Assembly (NCBI GenBank): GCA_018340805.1
Contig: JACMZG010001908.1
Location: 44,717,643 to 44,781,642 of the forward strand
Source of the DNA: Microvelia longipes
Lineage: Eukaryota; Arthropoda; Insecta; Hemiptera; Veliidae
Reading direction: 5' to 3'
DNA: 64,000 nucleotides
Positions 40,581-53,040 of this stretch are shown in pieces. The notes beneath the pieces were generated by a model. The model did no database searches. It was not told the origin of the DNA and saw only the letters and a list, made by a program, of their open reading frames with translations. A program made the position numbers and the translations under genes. Within the stretch, counting starts at the first letter, position 1; every line of letters starts with the position of its first letter.

Positions 40581-41884
40581 AAGTCCAACACAGTTATATT
40601 AATTTATCTAACAAAGTCCTTAATCCTAGAGATATCTTCCTTCTATTCAAAGGTCTTTCCTTTTCACCGACACCTCATTTTGACTATTTTCAATGGGGAA
40701 AAATTTTAGCTGTGTAGCTTTTAAGTCAAGGCAACATTGTATTATTTTTTAGAGATACATCATTGAGATGTCAGCAGACTCTGGGAAGCAAACATGTTGG
40801 ATGTGTAACTAGTAAACTTGAATCTTTTCAGTACAACAATTTACTTATTTTAAGTTTATTATAACTAGATAAACTAACACTAGCAGTTAAAGTCAGTCCT
40901 ACAACTAAATACTAAACAAGATTTAGTATAACTAGTTATATATTTCGGGTTATACGAGTTTAAATCTATAATTAGGTCTTTTCTATGATTTGTCTAGTGT
41001 CTATATTTAGTTATAAACGTATAAAATTATGAACTGACATAAGATAAGGTATTACATAAAACTGTCTCCTAAGTAAGGTTGACGAGAATTTCAAGTATTT
41101 TCGTCTAAAATGACCATGTTTACCATTTTAAAACATAGAAATGAAAGAAAAATTAGAGTAAAGGGTTTCTCGGACCTTTTCCTCACTTGTTCGGATCCGT
41201 TTCGCTCGTCCTGAGAATTTTATAAGCTTAAGGTCGTATTACTTCGGTCTCAGAATGGATACTTACATATATGCCACATTTATTTTGAAAATATGGTTTT
41301 AAAGTTCAAGGGAGGTTACGGTCTATTCACGACGCAGGTGTTAAAGCCCAGCCTAGTTATATTGATAAACGCATTTTGTTTTCCACGATACTTCAATTTA
41401 AAGTTCCGATTTGGATTCACAGATGAATTTCCACACGTGTCCCTGGTTTGTTTGGTTGTTTTTTAGAACGTGTCTGATGTTTGAAGGAAGTTTATGTTTC
41501 CTCCGAAGGTTGCTTACAAATAACAGTCTTCCAAAATATGGCGGACAGAAAAGAGGCATAATGCACTTTTCACGGAGGAGCGGCAGAGTAGACTGCATAA
41601 GCTAACACTGTGTAAGCCTTATGAAAGCCTTATGAAAAATTTAAAATGATTACTTGCCGAGCACTAGAAGGATAAATGCTTTATTGCTAATTGTATAGTT
41701 ATTTCTAAAGTTACTAGTTCTGCCGTATAGAGGGTTAAGATCAACTTTTAGTTCTATATCAGAAATAAATGTACCTACCCAGACGCCGCCTTCGAACCAT
41801 CCGTGTATAAGAATCTTTTAGAGTATTATATTTTTCTTATTAGGTAAGAGAATTTAGAGTGAAATTTCGCAATTGTCATACTGC

Positions 41885-42160
41885 TTTTGGTAGATTTATT
41901 ACACCTTCCTCATACACCGGATAGAGCTGCCTTAGCAGGGATTTGCTGGCTGCCGTGTAGAACGCACTACCATAGATTAAGAAGCAACACCTGTCTCCTT
42001 CCCATATACTATTTGTGTCTGATTTGAGTAATCTCATGTTTTATAGCAATCCGCTTTCAATTTATCAAAGTAGGATCTCCATGATATCATCCTCTTTAAG
42101 ATAAGGCCCAGGAACTTAAGATAGCTGACTGTCTCTATACTGTCTCTTTTGGCAACGCTT
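41885..42160 (-). pseudogene. Jockey-like LINE reverse-transcriptase remnant
   Basis: Minus-strand reading SYLKFLGLILKRMISWRSYF then DKLKADCYK, and after a frameshift MRLLKSDTNSIWEGDRCCFL and IYGSAFYTAASKSLLRQLYP. This is the FLG(L/V)..D..(L/M)(T/S)W..H...L...C...L..LK...WG.DR..LL..Y...V.P.. pattern of non-LTR reverse transcriptase thumb regions, with the segment after the CCFL missing. Dead copy. Confidence 0.75.
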
Positions 42161-42304
42161 CAAATACGCCGATGCCGGATCCTTTAAGTGATTAAAAAAT
42201 ACTTAAGTATAATGTTTTTTGCATGCGTTCATTGCGTCAATTGACTGCTAAAAACTGTTCTAGCTTCTACAAGAAAAGTGACGGACAAATCATCCTCCCA
42301 TGAG

Positions 42305-42328
42305 GATATATATAATATATATATATAT

Positions 42329-42404
<76 letters not shown>
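42305..42404. repeat. (TA)n microsatellite
   Basis: Interrupted TA tract. Confidence 0.9.
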
Positions 42405-42407
<3 letters not shown>

Positions 42408-43059
42408 GAAATAATTTTTCTATGCACCTAATAATAACAAGAAACAATAAAGCGCATATAGTTATGGGCTATAATCTGTAAATAATTAACGTTTTTCTGA
42501 GCTTCTCCAGCAAAACGTAGTATATTGTGTAATAGTTAAATAAATTAACAATACAGGATCGTCTGTATTATTCTCAACCTTGCCTTAATTATCAGTCCAG
42601 GAAATTGCATTTTGTATAAAACTTTGTTTACGTTTAAAATCTTTTTAGAACATCGCAATAAATACAAAGCTAACGGTACAAAACTGAATATGAATTTGCA
42701 CCGATAAACTGGAGCAGAACGACGTACAATTTGCTTCAGACAACTCTTGATAGATAGCTTTACGAAGCAAATATCGATACGATATGGAAACCGAATATTT
42801 GCATGTTTAATGACACGAGTAATAGAATACGGCATTGTCAGTTCTGTTCTGCGGAACTTTCTATTTGGATGACGCTGCAATAAAACGATTGATGTTTCTA
42901 GCAAGTTTAAAAAGAAAGATTTTAATCTTATGAAAAGTAAAAATTAACATGTTTTAAGTTTAAGAAATATTAAAATTGAAATGCATCGAATTCAGATTTA
43001 ATCGCAGATATGATGTGAGTAAAACAGTACATCGGGACAGGCATACACTATCCCAGTAT

Positions 43060-43750
43060 CTTACCATGTCCTGTACAGTCAGGATAAGCAACAGCTATCT
43101 CACCATATCCTGTACAGTCAGGATAAGCAACAGCTACCTTACCATGACCTGTACAGTCAGGATAAGCAACAGCTATCTCACCATGTCCTGTACAGTCAGG
43201 ATAAGCAACAGCTACCTTACCATGACTGTACAGTCAGACAAGATGTCCGTACAGTCAGGATAGCAACAGCATCTCACATACCTGTACAGTCAGGATAAGC
43301 AACAGCTATCTCACCATGTCCTGTACAGTCAGGATAAGCAACAGCTACCTTACCATGACCTGTACAGTCAGCAGTAACAGCCATCTCACCACCTGTACAG
43401 GTCAGCAAGTAACAGCCATCTCACCATGTCCTGTACAGTCAGGATAAGCAACAGCTATCTCACCATGTCCTGTACAGTCAGGATAAGCAACAGCTACCTT
43501 ACCATGACCTGTACAGTCAGGATAAGCAACAGCTATCTCACCATGTCCTGTACAGTCAGGATAAGCAACAGCTACCTTACCATGACCTGTACAGTCAGCA
43601 CAAGTAACAGCCATCTCACCATGTCCTGTACAGTCAGGATAAGCAACAGCTATCTCACCATGTCCTGTACAGTCGGACAAGCAACAGCTATCTCACCTTG
43701 TCCTGTACAGTCGGACAAACAACAGCTATCTCACCATGTCCTGTACAGTC
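43060..43750. repeat. 39-bp minisatellite, about 17 copies
   Basis: Unit CCTGTACAGTCAGGATAAGC plus AACAGCTATCTCACCATGT, with sub-types ACCTTACCATGAC and ACAAGTAACAGCC. A block at 43215-43290 is full of small deletions. Confidence 0.92.
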
Positions 43751-44817
43751 ATATAATGATATGAGACGTCACAATTTTAACATAATCAAGTCATAAAAAG
43801 AAATATAAATATTATAAACATGTGCGATAAAGAGTTTTGTGATCTAGGAGCAATTCAGAGAAGAAATACTATGTACATTCGAAAATAAAATTAAATCATT
43901 TGGAAACAAGAAGTTTTTACAAATAAAGTAATTAAAAAGTCTAACATACATTTATTCTAATGTTTAATGAAATCCTAGATAGTGAAATATTTCGACTAAA
44001 AACGGCAAATTTCATACAAAGAGTGAGTCACAGAGGTTGTCCTTAAAGGGCTAAAGATATGAGTCATTGTAACGAATGAATGGTGTCGTCTTATATGCTA
44101 CCCTTCATTCTACAGGTGTTGCAGGTAAGGTACATAGCAAGGCTCTGATTCATCTTGGACTTGGTTTACTAAAAGAAATAAGTCGACAGCTAGAGTAGTC
44201 TGTAGTCAGCGTGAAGCCAAAATGAATTTGAAGAGTTATTGTAACACAGAAAAGTAAAGTCATATAAATCGCCACTGTAAAGATATTTGTTTTTGTTACT
44301 TTATACTCGGTACTTATACTAATGATAGACATAAGTAACAGACAATTTTTTCACCTACACTAACCCAGGTTTACTTAAAAACCTGGATCTATTTCTTCAA
44401 AATCCTCTGCAGTGCATTCTTCACGTCATGTTAAACATCTGTTCGAGATGTAGAACATGGAATCTCGAGGCCGGTTACCAAATCTAAACCTTCTTCATAT
44501 CCAAGAAGAAAAAAACTGTAGAGTATTATACTTTAACAGCTTGAACTTTAAAACCGACAAATAATGTACTGGACGTTTTTAAACCCTAGAATTAAAGGAC
44601 GGACCACCCTGGTAGAGAAAGAATCATGACTACTTCTTGTCTACATAAGTCTATAAAGGGCTCCTGGCCTTTTACTAATAAATTGCAACAAAACCCGGCA
44701 GATAGGTATCATTAAACCCTTATTAGACCTTTTCAAGAGGAATATAGCATAACCTTGTTGTTGCCACACATGGAAATAAGCTTTCCTCGTCGATAAGTAA
44801 AAATTTTTTCCTTTTCC

Positions 44818-45108
44818 ATAGAGATATTATTACTAGAGGGGCTCTATCTGATGAATTTTGAAACATCAAAAAAGTAACCTGAACACCCTTAAATATTAAT
44901 ATATTGAAATAAACATTAAAAAATACAGTAACTTATATAATACAACGTTTATAATAGGAAACAAAACCCAAACCTTAGTTATAACCTTAACTCACTCTTA
45001 AAGAAGGTTTCAATGAGGCTACACAGTGCCCCTGAGAGCCCCGAAAAGATGTTTCAGGCCTCTCAATGTATTAAGGTAGGATATGCCCCCTCTAGTATAA
45101 ATCTATAT
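44818..45108. mobile_element. MITE, family with 49722-50041
   Basis: Inverted ends ATAGAGATATTATTACTAGA-GGGG / CCCCCTCTAGTATAAATCTAT. Internally shares GAATTTTGAAACATC..AAAAAGTAACCTGA and GAAGGTTTCAATGAGGCTAC with the second copy. Confidence 0.75.
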
Positions 45109-45456
45109 GCCCTATTCTATGAGTCAAGCCTCCACGGGTCTCTCAACAACTCGCTTTTTAAACTTTTAAACACCAGAAGAACGCTGAATCGCAAATATTC
45201 GTTTAGGTTTTACTGGAAGTTCTAAGAATCCATTTTTAACAAAAGTGCTGAGTCAGGCATAACTGCCGCAATGCTCAGACTAAAGGGCGAAACGGCATAC
45301 AAATCAGACCTGAAGTTATTTCTGCAGCCAATAAGCTTTTTTTAATGAATCATCAAAAATTTTAAAAAAATATTTAAAAATCGTAAATTTGACCAATCTA
45401 GTTGTAAAAGGAATTGAAAGAAACAGTCTCTCCGCTGATTTTAAAGATAATTTATA

Positions 45457-45498
45457 GACAGAGCCAGCTTTCAGTTTTAACAAACCATTATCAGTGCC
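45457..45498 (-). ncRNA. Degenerate hammerhead-like motif (left arm)
   Basis: Inverse of 48515-48555: GGCA-CTGATAA-TGGTTTGTTAAAACT-GAAA-GCTGGC-TC-TGTC. The CUGANGA box has a G-to-A change (CUGAUAA) expected to harm cleavage. Confidence 0.5.
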
Positions 45499-46074
45499 TA
45501 ACCAACAAAATACAAACCAAATAAATTACAAAAATCAAAAGAAACGCTACTACAGAATAACAATAAACAGCAACTACTCAAAAGTACAAAAAATATAAAA
45601 TATAATCATAAATAAATAAATAGATAACATAAATAACCAATATATAAAATAATTGAAAAATGGTATAATATAAATTAGGTATAAGATCAATATAAATGCA
45701 TAAAAATGAATATAAAATAAAAATAATTCAATTATAAAAATTTATAGTAATGAACATATAAATAAATAAAATGTATAAATAGAATAAATAAAATATCGAT
45801 TAAATTAAGGTAAATGATATAGATAAATTACCGGCGAGTCGAGAAAGAGTCAAGCAACAGGCATAATGAGTTGTTCAAAGTGTTGAAACGAACTGATGGA
45901 AACGTGGCGCCGCATCTAGTGCGCCCTGTTGAGCGTTGCCGCCCCATTTTTCCCTTCTTATTCAGCGCCCTATCTCCATTATCTTTCACATTCCTAGAGA
46001 TTTCAACGTTTTCCAAGAAATTCATAACACTCCCTTTCTGCGCTGTGTGGAGGTATGCAACTTCATGCTGACTT

Positions 46075-46356
46075 CTAAAATGACCAGCTTCGTTTATATG
46101 TTGGTAACCTGCTTGTGGTTTTACGGAAGTGCTCTTTTAACCTGGTAAAATAGGCTCTACCTGTTTGACCTACATATACACTACCGCAGTCTCCACATTT
46201 CAACGCATAAATGCCACTCTCTTCTTCAGGCTTGATCTTATCTTTGGCGTGAGATAAAGCGCTGCGTAAGGAATTTAAGTTGCGACAACCTACGCTGAAA
46301 CCATTCCTCCTCATAACCTTACCTATTCGCTCTGAGACCAACCCCATGTACGGCAA
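46075..46356 (-). pseudogene. Penelope GIY-YIG endonuclease fragment (left arm)
   Basis: 93 codons open: LVSERIGKVMRRNGFSVG, SGIYALKCGDCGSVYVGQTG and RAYFTRLKEHFR. GIY at the start and YVG after it are the GIY-YIG signature; the following R..F..R..EH matches the catalytic Arg-helix and the conserved residues of Penelope endonucleases. In-frame neighbours upstream and downstream are broken, so it is a relic although this stretch is intact. Confidence 0.82.
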
Positions 46357-46666
46357 TCCACGCCAGCCAATAACGCTGTCACGAGGTTCGGGGGTGTTTG
46401 AGAGCGATTTATATGCTGCAAGGCTTGCTTCCTACGATGTCTATGATGATAACACTCACAACATTTGCATCGTATCCGTTAGAAAACCGCTATATGAGGA
46501 TGTTAGCAAGCTCTTTATCATAAGCATCCTGCTCTAATGGAACAACCAACAACCTGTGTACTAGGCGTGAATGGCTGCCATTTTGTGTGACCAAGTCCTG
46601 AACCCTCAATAGCCGCTGCTAATTGCGCAAGATGGTGATAGTTATAAGGTGATCGGGGCGCATATT

Positions 46667-46933
46667 TTAAACTTTATTAAGCAGACTTATTTCTTGCTCA
46701 GTAAACTTAATAGAACTATTTGTTAAAAATAGGGTGCGGCAGTGAAACTTATGAACCTGAGATATATCAATTATTATGCTATTTGAGTTAGATATATTGA
46801 CGTTACAAAGAGAGTTAGATTCCTTAGACGTACTCGAAATAATATTCTGACTAGAAATTTGAGGATCAGTTATTGACAAAACAGTTTGAGAAATAGAATT
46901 AGCTGGCGCATTATTAGCTTGTAAAACAAGCAC
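46667..46933 (-). pseudogene. Ser/Asn-rich ORF in the spacer of the Penelope element
   Basis: 88 codons, no recognised motif, rich in Ser, Asn, Ile. It lies in the unique spacer between the two arms and could be an N-terminal piece of a Penelope ORF or unrelated DNA trapped at the centre. Confidence 0.3.
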
Positions 46934-46999
46934 GGGAGATTTATTTGGGTATTAAATAAGAGTGATGCTAGTAAAGCAGAGGTGCAAAATTGTTGAAGT

Positions 47000-48170
47000 T
47001 AGTAGAGCTTTGTTAGAGCAAAACTATTTTCTCTTCGAAGGAGAATATTATGCTGGGCCAGATGTTTAGCGATGGGCGCTCCTCTTCCGGTATTATGGCT
47101 GAATATTCATGCATCATTTTTATAAACAATCGTTCGAGGGAAGGAGTAATCTTTATCGCGCAAATATTTTTGGCTTGGAAGCGGTACGTGGACGACTTTC
47201 TGTATTTGGAATAGTACACTTGATCAGCTTAAGGACTTTATCAATATTTAAATGAATGTCTCCCGCGTATTAATTTCACCTTCGAGGTTGAAGAGATAGG
47301 ACCTTAAACTATTTAGATCTACCGTAACCAGATGCGACAACAAGCTAAGCTTTAGTATTTTTAGGAAACCTACTACAACTGACGCCATCATTCCATATGA
47401 CTCTTATCACCCTTGGTCACACAAAATGGCAGCCATTCACGCCTTAGTACACAGGTTGTTGGTTGTTCCATTAGAGCAGGATGCTTATGATAAAGAGCTT
47501 GCTAACATCCGTCATATAGCGGTTTCTAACGGATACGATGCAAATGTTGTGAGTGTTATCATCAGTAATCATCGTAGGAGCAAGCCTTGCAGCATATAAA
47601 TCGCTCTCAAACACCCGAACCTCGTGACAGCGTTATGGCTGCGTGGATTGCCGTACATGGGTTGGTCTCAGAGCGAATAGGTAAGGTTATGAGGAGGAAT
47701 GGTTTCAGCGTAGGTGTCGCAACTTAAATTCCTTACGCAGCGCTTTATCTCACGCCAAGATAAGATCAAGCCTGAAGAAAAGAGTGGCATTTATCTTGAA
47801 ATGTGAGACTGCGGTAGTGTATATGTAGGTCAAACAGGTAGAGCCTATTTTACCAGGTTAAAAGAGCACTTCCGTAAACCACAAGCAGGTTTACCAACAT
47901 ATAACGAAGCTGGTCATTTTAGAAGTCAGCATGAAGTTTGCATACCTCCACACAGCGCAGAAAGGGAGTGTTATGAATTTCTTGGAAAACGTTGAAATCT
48001 CTAGGAATGTGAAAGATAATGGAGATAGGGCGCTGAATAAGAAGGGAGAAAATGGGGCGGCAACGCTCATACAGGGCGCACTAGATGCGGCGCCACGTTT
48101 TTCCATCAGTTCGTTTCAACACTTTGAACAACTCAATTATGCCTGTTGCTTGACTCTTTCTTCTCGACTC
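47000..48170 (+). pseudogene. Penelope reverse transcriptase (C-terminal) plus GIY-YIG endonuclease, broken
   Basis: Conceptual reading with several stops and frameshifts: WKRYVDDFLSIW (RT motif C), KLSFSIFRKPTTTDAIIPYD, SHKMAAIHALVHRLLVVPLE (thumb), then SGIY...CGSVYVGQTGR and RLKEHFRKPQAGLPTYNEAG. The fingers and first palm motifs are missing, so only about the last half of a Penelope ORF is present. It ends 350 bp before the terminal hammerhead-like motif. Confidence 0.82.
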
Positions 48171-48514
48171 GCCGGTAATTTATCTATATCATTTTACCTT
48201 AATTTAATCGATATTTATTTATTTCTATTTATACATTTTATTTATTTTATATAGTTCATTACTATAATTTTTATAATTTGAATTATTTTTATTTTATATT
48301 CATTTTTATGCATTTATATTGATCTTATACCTAATTTATATTATACCATTTTTCAATTATTTTATATATTTGGCTTATTATGTTATCTATTTATTTATTT
48401 ATGATTATTATTTATATTTATTTTGTACTTTTAGAGTAGTTGCTGTTTATTGTTATTCTGTAGTAGCGTTTTTTTTATTTTTTTGTAATTATTTGGTTTG
48501 TATTTTGTTGGTTA

Positions 48515-48555
48515 GGCACTGATGATGGTTTGTTAAACTGAAAGCTGGCTCTGTC
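48515..48555 (+). ncRNA. Hammerhead-ribozyme-like motif
   Basis: GGCA (48515-48518) - CTGATGA (48519-48525) - T - GGTTT/AAACT helix with GTT loop (48527-48539) - GAAA (48540-48543) - GCTGGC - TC (cleavage expected after 48551) - TGTC. GGCA pairs with TGTC to give stem I. Complete CUGANGA and GAAA core boxes. One extra U precedes stem II, and stem III is very short, as in Penelope-type hammerheads. Found by eye, not folded. Confidence 0.6.
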
Positions 48556-48865
48556 TATAAATTATCTTTAAAATCAGTGGAGAGACTGTTTCTTTCATTC
48601 CTTTTATTGATTGACTCCCAGCTCAACTTATTTTAATAATCTAGTTGTAATTTGACAAAAATGAAAAAGTGCATCTAGATGTGGGAAATCAATCTACTCA
48701 ATTTCATATTGATCGCTCTATGAAAATATTTACATTTGAGTTTTCCAACATTGATGGTCTATAACTATTACTTCCTTAAGGGATTTGCCGTGCGACATAG
48801 CATCAGTTAGCGTAAACCAAAAAGAACTTTAGTCATCAAAATAGGATGGAAATCCAATTTTGGGA

Positions 48866-48975
48866 ATGGTGACCAAAAGAATTTGGTCACTATGTGGTGA
48901 CCAAAAGAATTTGGTCACCATATAGTGACCAAAAGAATTTGGTCACCATATAGTGACCAAATTCTTTCTGGTCAC
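48866..48975. repeat. 28-bp tandem repeat of palindromic GGTCAC..GTGACC units, about 4 copies
   Basis: GAATTTGGTCACCATATAGT plus GACCAAAA. Each unit can fold on itself (TTTGGTCAC / GTGACCAAA). Confidence 0.88.
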
Positions 48976-49721
48976 GAAACCAAGTTGTGGTGTCGTGAAC
49001 CTCAGTAATACCACCTTAAATACCGGGTAATCAGTATGGCAGTATTATCTTGTTTAGTTCATTATATTGCATTGTACTTGTTATAAAGTGTAATAAATAG
49101 TCTTGTTTTCCCAAAAACATTTAAACTCCAGGATCTACTTGTTAAATACAATTTAGGTTGTAAAACCAAGAGAATAGAAATAATGTATAACATTTCAGAA
49201 CAATTACATTAAGATAAAATAAACTGATCAAGATAATATTACTATATCATTCAAATTGGATAACACCGAGAATATTAAGAAAAGAATTTAAGAATAGAAA
49301 TATAAAAAAAAACAACTTTGAACTAATAAAAACTAAAAGGAAAAATTAAACTCTTTAAAAAGACTCACCACAAACAAAAGTAATCAAATAACAATATTGT
49401 CTTTAATTACAAGATAATATTCATTTTTTCGATAAAAAAACCTTTTATTAAAATAATAAAGAATAAAAGGACTTTAAGCTCAGCAAGAATCAAAACCTAA
49501 AAAAAGTATGCTTCTTTAAATCGGAAGAGGGAGTTAGAAAAATTCCAAAACTTGAACGGAAAACGGAAAGGTTTCTTTAGCGTCAGGTCCCTAAGGTGTT
49601 TCGTAATCAATCAAAGGCTAATCACTGCATAATTTGTGCGGGTTTAGTCGGTTTGCGAAAAATTCAATTTTTTGCAAAGCTACCGCAAGCTGTTTAAGAA
49701 CGTCCCATACAATTACATACA

Positions 49722-50041
49722 TGGGAGATATTATTACTAGAGGGGAACTATAGGTCAAATTTTGAAACATCTAAAAAGTAACCTGACCTCCTTCGCTTAT
49801 AAATATAATCAAATAATCAGTACAAAGTTACAATAACCTTTATAGTAAAACGTTAAAAAAACAAATCAAAACACAAACAATGTGCGGGAACCTGAAATAA
49901 ATTTATTAATTATAACCTTAACTCACTAATTGAAGGAGGTTTCAATGAGGTTACACAGGGACCCTGAGAGCTCCAAAAAGATGTTTTAGGCTTCTCAATG
50001 TATTTAGATAACCAATACTCCCTCTAGTATATATCTCTATG
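49722..50041. mobile_element. MITE, second copy of the 44818-45108 family
   Basis: GGGAGATATTATTACTAGAG ... CCCTCTAGTATATATCTCTAT. ATTACAT occurs just outside both ends, a possible target duplication. Internal ORF traces are not shared in frame with copy 1. Confidence 0.75.
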
Positions 50042-50629
50042 ATTACATAGGTTGGAATTTGAGCTGTCACCGCACGCAACGGACGAACGCATCGATACCG
50101 CAGTATTGTGAATGCGCCTTTAACTCTTCCCTAGTGACGATTAATGTTGAAAGTTATGTATTTTGTTGATTTAAGTGTTTCAAAGGAACCTTGATACTCA
50201 TACGTATGACTTGGCAATATTACATAACTACATATTAGTATCTGATTACAATACATAACCATGTTTTCAATATTATCACTACGAGTATATTTGTTTGTTA
50301 CCTGCGAATAGAACACAACATATCAACACACAACATTCAAATATTTATAAGGTTTCCTTTAGCTAACTCGTGGACCATATAATATCATTTAAAACGATGT
50401 TTTATAAATAATACGTGGTTGTGTGGTTTCTTTCACCACAAGAGTACGTCATTAGATTAATTAAACTGTTAAGTAATGTATCAGGTAAAAACCTGAAGAA
50501 AAGATACGTCTGCAAATAAAGCTATGAAGAACTTGATACCTGCTCAATAATCCTATTTAAAAAAATTAATAAAAATAATCAGCCATAACGATTATTCCAA
50601 GACTATGATGTGACAGTAAAATCATTTCA

Positions 50630-50770
50630 CTCTGTCTCTACATCTCTCCATTGAATATGCCGTTTCTATATCTCCCCACTAAGTATGCCATCTCTATAAA
50701 TCTCCACTGAATATGCAGTTTCTATATCTCTTCACTGAGTATGCCATCTCTATATGCCATCTCTCCACTG
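50630..50770. repeat. About 27-bp imperfect tandem repeat (CTCCACTGAATATGCC...)
   Basis: Five diverged copies of TCTCCACTGAATATGCCATC plus TCTATA. Followed at 50805-50870 by a GC-rich phrase repeated once (GGCCGCTACAGGGCG, GGGCCGATACAAGGCGC). Confidence 0.7.
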
Positions 50771-51169
50771 AGTCATCTGACGAAATATGAAAATAAACTT
50801 TTGCCACTCCGTGACCTCGGCCGCTACAGGGCGTGGTGGCAGGGCCGATACAAGGCGCAGTGGATGGGCTACATGGTTATTGTTATATAAAAGAGTTTGT
50901 GACGTTACTAGTCTATATATGTGGCATACTGCCAAAGTGATTAAGTTACGTTGATTCAATTAGAGGGTTTTTATGAATGAAATCAAATTTTTAGTTTTCC
51001 TCATTTAGAAGTCCTGTATTTATAAGTAGGAAAAGTATTGTATATGTAAAAATATCCGAAACCAGAATTTCTCCTGTTTTATCTGGTTATGCTCCCTGGG
51101 CCACTCCATGCCGTCGGCTCCTTCTGCTATTTCTGTATAACCATCTTAATAAGCAATAATAGGCAAACA

Positions 51170-52110
51170 CGCTATCTACTGAACGGAATCATATTTTTAA
51201 GTTAAACTTCAAACAAAAATCAACCTCAGAGAGGACACGAACCCTGTTGAAAACCAGGTATTTGAGACGTCATTAACGCGGTTCCAGTGTGAGAATTTTT
51301 TAAAAAATTAGTAAAAATAAGGGTTACAATTTTTCTTCGAAACAAATGTCTTTTTCATTATTCTTGGGGCGCTGCATCGAATAAAACCTGTTTGGAGTCA
51401 ATATGACTACTCTAAGTAACTAAAAAGTCGAAAACCCGAGGTAAATAACCGAAAACAACGGCCGGTAGGTAAGTAACAAATTACGAGTGGGGTGTCGTGT
51501 GTTCATGTTTTTTTGATGCAATAAATTAACCAAACACGGTTTAAAGCCAATACGATCACTTAAAGAAACCAAAAAAATGAAAAAAATAGTGGTTAATCAC
51601 CGATTAACCTAAAATACTATCGATAAACAACATATGTCGAGTAGGAAGGCATTTTCGATGTTTGTTAGAGTGCTGAATCCAATGAAACCGGTTCGGAGTC
51701 AATAAGACTGCTCAAAGCTAGGGTTCACTAGCGCTAATTGTTTATCGTCTAATTTACAGAATTCAAATTTACAACTTAATAAGTTTAAGTTATAAAATTT
51801 ATAACTCGAAATAATTCTGTCGCGGAGGTCCGCGAGCCGGGCGAATTTACTTTGAATTGCGCTCTTCTCTGCTTATCAATCCAATTTGTCTTTAATTACA
51901 GGATATATTTAACTACCTGAGCATTAGCGTCGCAACTTATTTAATTGTTTTCTAATTTTCCATTGAAATTGCGCCGAGACATTAGCATAAACTGATCTAC
52001 CCTAAATTAGTGCAAATAATGCTGTGCCGGGTAGTCTGTTATCCAAGGTAATAAATAAAGTGATTGTAAATAAAATGGAGATAAATATATGCGCATTTTC
52101 TATGAAAAAT
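51170..52110. mobile_element. Copy of the dispersed ACCGGTC repeat
   Basis: Shares CAAAAATCAACCT..GAGGA.ACGAACCCTRTTRAAAACCAGG (about 51215), the 140-150-bp units with GAATCCAATGAAACCGGTTC and GTGGGGTGTCGT, and AATAATTCTGTCGCGGAGGT with 25445-27117. Order and orientation are the same. Confidence 0.6.
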
Positions 52111-52675
52111 TCGAAAAAATTAAATAACAAGTTGCGACGATACTCCTATTGTTATTAAATATATACTAGCCCGTCTTGCGGGTGTCCGCGACAGCCGGCC
52201 AGTTCATCCAATTCCAACAGCCTGTTTTACTTCATAATCTTTTCACGCTTAAAGCGCTCAGTATATGTTTATTTTCAACAACTTGGTGATAATTATTGTT
52301 TATTACGGCCCAAAACTAATTGTAGGATTGGTTTCGTGTGAAAGACTTTATTAGTTAGAGACCAAGTTCTCACGTCGCAAGGGTTCTTTAGTGATCCCAA
52401 CGCCTACACACCCCGTACACAAGGGAGGTTGACTCGAGGGGGAGTGTTGAATTGGGAAAATTAATTGTAAATAGTTTGATTGCTGTGACTTGCCTGAGGT
52501 GCAGACCAGGTCCTTTCTGTGCGGAGTCGATAAGGGTGTCCATGGTCATTATCAGACACATCCAACATCAAATCTTAACTACACTATTATTACACCATAT
52601 TAAACTTATATTTAACTTTTTAAGGATCAGTAATGAAAATATTCTCATCTGACGCTTACAATATAAATAAGTCAG

Positions 52676-53040
52676 CAACAACAACAAACAATCAACAAGT
52701 ATCATGAAGGAACAATATAAAAATAATCAACAAGTATCATGAAAGAACAATATAAAACAATCAAAAGTATCATGAAAAACAACAACAAACAATCATAAGT
52801 ATCATGAAGGAAAATATAAACAATCAACAAGTATCATGAAAAAACAACAACAATCAATAAGTATCATGAAGGAACAATATAAAAACAATCAACAAGTATC
52901 ATGAAAGAACAACAACAAACAATCAATAAGTATCATGAAGGATATAAAACAATCAACGAGTATCATGAAAGAACAACAACAAACAATCAATAAATATCAT
53001 GAAAGAACAATATAAAAAGTAGCACAAACAATCTAAAAGT
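52676..53040. repeat. About 35-bp minisatellite (CAATCAACAAGTATCATGAAAGAACAA...)
   Basis: Roughly ten imperfect copies alternating AACAATATAAAA and AACAACAACAAA tails; decays into related A-rich sequence up to about 53280. Confidence 0.85.

Larger units (their letters stand above)
45408..48637. mobile_element. Palindromic Penelope-like retroelement with hammerhead-like ends
   Basis: Arms 45408-46595 and 47412-48607 are inverted copies of about 1.19 kb; the spacer is 46596-47411. A 13-bp direct repeat AATCTAGTTGTAA at 45395-45407 and 48638-48650 looks like the target duplication. Both arms carry GIY-YIG endonuclease sequence; the right half also has a reverse transcriptase palm motif YVDDF (47185-47199). 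Hammerhead-like cores lie at 48515-48555 (plus) and 45457-45498 (minus, one core base changed). The order RT palm, thumb, GIY-YIG, terminal ribozyme is that of Penelope-like elements, whose terminal repeats are known to encode hammerheads. Confidence 0.85.

Noticed and set aside
42545..42904. 119-codon minus-strand ORF
   Set aside because: No recognisable motif, no splice context, AT-driven codons; kept out as a likely chance ORF, although it is among the longer non-repeat ORFs.
43060..43750. CRISPR array
   Set aside because: Repeats are head-to-tail without unique spacers and the genome is eukaryotic.
43402..43764. ORFs of 90-112 codons with repeated CTVRISNSYLTM or DCTGHGE motifs
   Set aside because: Both strands are open across a 39-bp array (a multiple of three); no start context or flanking gene structure.
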